Positions 61,416 to 64,000 of a stretch of DNA of 64,000 nt are shown in pieces; position 1 is the first letter of the stretch; the number at the start of each line of letters is the position of its first letter. Under the pieces are notes generated by a model that worked only from the letters and a program-made list of their open reading frames with translations, had not been told where the DNA came from and did not search any database. The position numbers and the translations under genes were made by a program. Source of the stretch: Bradyrhizobium manausense (GTDB lineage Bacteria > Pseudomonadota > Alphaproteobacteria > Rhizobiales > Xanthobacteraceae); NCBI RefSeq assembly GCF_018131105.1, contig NZ_JAFCJI010000001.1:3694001-3758000 (forward strand), in the 5' to 3' direction.

Positions 61416-61440
61416 GCGAAAACAACCCCATGCACAGTAG
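61416..61440. repeat. 25-base intergenic repeat, copy 2
   Basis: Identical to 19604-19628. It begins 18 bases after the PBP stop codon. Confidence 0.75.
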
Positions 61441-61557
61441 ACCGCGGGCTGCGGCGTGATGCGCGGTGGATTGCTCGAAGGTCTTGATACGACGGCGCAA
61501 AATGCGATCGCCCGCTTTCGCGGGCGATGACGACGTCTTCCGGGCTAGCAGCGGGGC

Positions 61558-62313
61558 CTAGTCCTCGACCCCGTACCGGTGCAGGTCGTTGCCGTAAGTG
61601 TCGAGCCACTTCTTGGCGCGCTCCATCGACGGACAGATCTTGCCGCAGACGCGCCAGAAGCGGGCGGAATGGTTCATCTCGACGAGATGGGCCACCTCAT
61701 GCGCGGCGAGATAATCGAGCACATAGGGCGGCGCCAGGATCAGACGCCAGGAGAACGACAGCGACCCGGCCGAGGTGCAGGAGCCCCAGCGGCTGGACTG
61801 ATCGCGGATCGAGAGCCGCTTCACCTTGACGCCGAGCTCGGCGGCATGGGTTTGCGACGAACGCTGCAGATCCTTGCGCGCCTCGCGCTTGAGGAAGTCG
61901 CTGACGCGGCGATCGACATGCTCGAGCCCACCGGCGACGCAGATAATGCGTTCACCGCTGTCGCGAATTTCGGTCCACACCGTGCCGCGCGCGCCGGAGC
62001 GATGCACGATGCGATGGGACACGCCGCGCAGCGGTATCACTGTGCCAGGCTGAAACGGAGCCGCCTTCGGCAAGCGACCAAGACGCGCGGCGATCCAGGC
62101 GCCGTGACGCTGCGCGAAGTCCTTGGCTTCAGCGAGTGTGCCGCGCGGCGGGATCGTGAGGATCGCTTCGCGGTCGCTCGGATGAATCCTGAGCGTGTAA
62201 CGGCGCGCTCGGCGGTGCCTGCGCAGCCGAATCGCAAAGAATTGCGATCCATGGGTGATGAGAAGGGTCTTCGGTTCGTGAGGCCGACGGTAGAGGAGCG
62301 CGCGAGTGGCCAT
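61558..62313 (-). CDS. YgjP-like (SprT-related, DUF45) metallopeptidase
   Basis: A 251-residue protein with the zinc-peptidase motif His205-Glu-x-x-His209 (AAHEVAHLVEMNHSARFW), where His216 is the probable third ligand. The preceding RDQSSRWGSC block is the YgjP hallmark. The N-terminal part is very basic (IRLRRHRRARRYTLRIH). There is no signal peptide. Cellular substrates are not established; relatives have been linked to restriction-modification loci and to protein repair. ATG 62313 is chosen because upstream sequence is not family-like. The neighbours give no hint. Confidence 0.88.
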   Translation of the reverse strand: MATRALLYRRPHEPKTLLITHGSQFFAIRLRRHRRARRYTLRIHPSDREAILTIPPRGTLAEAKDFAQRHGAWIAARLGRLPKAAPFQPGTVIPLRGVSHRIVHRSGARGTVWTEIRDSGERIICVAGGLEHVDRRVSDFLKREARKDLQRSSQTHAAELGVKVKRLSIRDQSSRWGSCTSAGSLSFSWRLILAPPYVLDYLAAHEVAHLVEMNHSARFWRVCGKICPSMERAKKWLDTYGNDLHRYGVED

Positions 62314-62614
62314 GTCTGTCAGTCCGGGGAGCAAGAGTTGGCCCGGATTCTGCCATAACCGCCGCCACGGAAAGCGCTCGGCGCAAAAACAAATCATTTG
62401 CCCAATATACAGGGGTCTGGCGTCCGGGAGACCCTACAGACTGGGGTTGGAACCAGCTTTTTTCGCCCCCACTGGACGCATGCGCCACCCCCAAGGGGTG
62501 AGGGGTGACTCACTCCTAGAACGCTACCTAAATACCTCGAATCTGACGGGAACCCGGCCCTCCCGGAGCCTGCGGCAGGGCCTCAGATTTCGACGGGAAA
62601 GCCGAAAAACCTGG
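62314..62614. other. 301-base gap with a long bulged hairpin
   Basis: No gene is seen between the phaZ stop and the YgjP-like start. At 62540-62589 the arms AATCTGA/TCAGATT and GGCCCT/AGGGCC pair to form a 13-bp stem broken by a nine-base bulge on the left (62547-62555). On the minus strand it follows the phaZ stop by 25 bases, so it may be its terminator, though no T tract follows. The promoter of the metallopeptidase gene must lie in the right-hand part, which I could not resolve. Confidence 0.5.
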
Positions 62615-63943
62615 TTATTCGGCCGCAAGCGCCTGTCTTGCGATCGGATTCGCAGCCGAGACCATGAAGTCATGGATGCGCGGCACGATTTCCGATTTGA
62701 AGCGCGAGCCGTTGAACACGCCGTAATGTCCAACGCCCTTCTGAACGTAATGAACGCGGCGATGATCCGGAATCGAGCTGCACAATGCGTGCGTTGCTTC
62801 AGTCTGACCGAGACCTGAGATGTCGTCGTTCTCGCCTTCGACCGTCATCAACGCAACGCGCGTCACCTTGGAGGGATCGACGCGAGTTCCACGATGCATC
62901 ATCTCGCCCTTCGGCAGCGAGTGCTTCACGAACACGGTGTCGACGGTCTGGAGATAGTACTCGGCCGAAAGGTCCATGACAGCGAGATACTCGTCGTAGA
63001 AGTCGCGATGCTTGTCGACGAGGTCGCCGTCGCCCTTCACCAGATTGGCGAACAGGCGCTTATGGGCGTCCATATGACGGTCGAGGTTCATGCTGATGAA
63101 CCCGTTGAGCTGCAGGAAGCCCGGATAGACGTCGCGCATCATGCCCGGATGCGGGAACGGCACCTTGGTGATGACGGTGTTGCGGAACCAGTCGATGCCG
63201 CGCTCCTGCGCGAGCTGGTTCACCGCGGTCGGGTTGCGGCGGGTGTCGATCGGACCGCCCATCAGCGTCATCGAGCTCGGCACGAAGGGATCGCGGCGCG
63301 CTTCCATGATCGAGACGGCGGCGACGACGGGCACGGAGGGCTGGCACACCGCCAGCACATGGGTGTTGCCGCCCAGCACATGCAGCATCTCGATGACGTA
63401 ATCGATGTAATCGTCGAGATCGAAGCGGCCTTCGCTCAGCGGCACCATGCGGGCGTCGGCCCAGTCGGTGATGTAGACCTCATGCGCGGGCAGGAAGGCC
63501 TCGACCGTGCCACGCAGCAGCGTCGCGTAATGGCCGGACATCGGCGCCACGATCAGCACGCGCGGCTGCGGGGTGCGCAGCGGGCGGGCGAACTTGCGAT
63601 CGAAGTAGAGCAGGTTGCAGAACGGCTTTTGCCAGACCGAGCGGACCTCGACGGGGACGCGGGTGCCGTTGACGTCGGTTTCGTCGAGGCCCCATTCCGG
63701 CTTGCCGTAGCGGCGCGTGGTGCGCTCGAACAATTCGCAGGCCGCAGCCATCGATTTGCCGATCTCGGTGCGCGCCCAGGGATTCAGCGGATTCTGAAAC
63801 AGCAGCTTGGTCGCATCGGAGACCGCGCGTGCCGGATTGAGAGAGGCCTGAGCCATCTCGTACATCCAGTACATCGGCGTGGTCAGGACCGGGCTGCCTT
63901 CTGCCGCCAGGGGCGGCGCGCCGCCAAACTCACCAATAGGCAT
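62615..63943 (-). CDS. phaZ: Intracellular polyhydroxybutyrate depolymerase
   Basis: A 442-residue alpha/beta-hydrolase that mobilises PHB granules in the cytosol, releasing hydroxybutyrate. The nucleophile is Cys200 in LAVCQPSVP, a cysteine lipase-box as in Ralstonia PhaZ1. The catalytic Asp is probably in EGENDDISG and the His in GVGHYGVFNG. There is no signal peptide, as expected for the i-PHB depolymerase family. ATG 63943 is preferred because GAAGAGGAA lies just upstream; in-frame starts at 63970 and 63997 have no ribosome site. PHB storage is a central trait of bradyrhizobia. No phaC or phasin gene is in the window. Confidence 0.93.
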   Translation of the reverse strand: MPIGEFGGAPPLAAEGSPVLTTPMYWMYEMAQASLNPARAVSDATKLLFQNPLNPWARTEIGKSMAAACELFERTTRRYGKPEWGLDETDVNGTRVPVEVRSVWQKPFCNLLYFDRKFARPLRTPQPRVLIVAPMSGHYATLLRGTVEAFLPAHEVYITDWADARMVPLSEGRFDLDDYIDYVIEMLHVLGGNTHVLAVCQPSVPVVAAVSIMEARRDPFVPSSMTLMGGPIDTRRNPTAVNQLAQERGIDWFRNTVITKVPFPHPGMMRDVYPGFLQLNGFISMNLDRHMDAHKRLFANLVKGDGDLVDKHRDFYDEYLAVMDLSAEYYLQTVDTVFVKHSLPKGEMMHRGTRVDPSKVTRVALMTVEGENDDISGLGQTEATHALCSSIPDHRRVHYVQKGVGHYGVFNGSRFKSEIVPRIHDFMVSAANPIARQALAAE

Positions 63944-64000
63944 GGTCGATTCCTCTTCGCATCGCAGCATACTGCCGAATGCGTAATATTGCGTCAATGC

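Overview
The window looks like chromosomal DNA of a Bradyrhizobium or close relative (Alphaproteobacteria, Hyphomicrobiales). Three things point there. Base use is uniformly GC-rich with strong third-position bias. The intergenic palindromic repeats are of the kind that litter bradyrhizobial genomes. Several genes are typical of the group, including an amino acid:[carrier protein] ligase whose predicted zinc ligands fall at the residue numbers I recall for the B. japonicum enzyme, and Zur next to a DMT transporter and ispG. The taxonomic call is inference from this content. I see no rRNA, tRNA, CRISPR array, insertion sequence or prophage. About 57 protein genes fill the window.

Layout. 1-8.9 kb: the 3' end of a probable sortase substrate and its sortase, an ADP-forming acyl-CoA synthetase, an MCE/MlaD protein, a large autotransporter and a Baeyer-Villiger-type flavin monooxygenase. 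9.0-12.6 kb: a secreted trypsin-like protease, a HAD hydrolase and the methylthioadenosine salvage pair mtnP-mtnA. 12.7-16.5 kb: a carrier protein, an acyl-CoA dehydrogenase, the aminoacyl-tRNA-synthetase-like amino acid:carrier protein ligase and a GNAT-like protein. This is the most intriguing block, because the chemistry of the ligase is known but its product is not. 16.7-21.5 kb: two convergent c-di-GMP genes, one with intact GGDEF and EAL motifs and one with both signature motifs altered.

21.6-33.3 kb: housekeeping and envelope genes (rpmF, mtgA, ispA), a caspase-like secreted protein, a GFA-family protein, an NTF2-like protein, a Tat-type class A beta-lactamase, a CPA1 antiporter, and a TauD-family dioxygenase translationally coupled to a cell-wall amidase. 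33.3-39.5 kb: a zur/DMT transporter/ispG operon that ends in a clear terminator, then a marR-emrA-emrB efflux operon behind a palindromic operator. 39.6-44.4 kb: a kinase-like phosphotransferase and a beta-ketoadipate block (pcaF, an intradiol dioxygenase, pcaH, pcaG).

44.7-55.3 kb: mutS and glnD on the plus strand with an opposite-strand block between them (sulfonate-type ABC transporter, OsmC protein, membrane protein), then ogt. A GG-N10-GC element resembling a sigma-54 promoter lies just upstream of glnD. 55.4-64 kb: a DUF1304 protein, two tandem paralogous ABC substrate-binding proteins of identical length without permeases, a DUF1330 protein, a PBP1A-type penicillin-binding protein, a YgjP-like metallopeptidase and an intracellular PHB depolymerase.

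The best candidates for new biology are the carrier-protein ligase block with its possible leader peptide, the caspase-like protein with a cysteine-rich tail, the sortase pair, the autotransporter whose repeats and CxC pairs are unusual, and the degenerate c-di-GMP protein.
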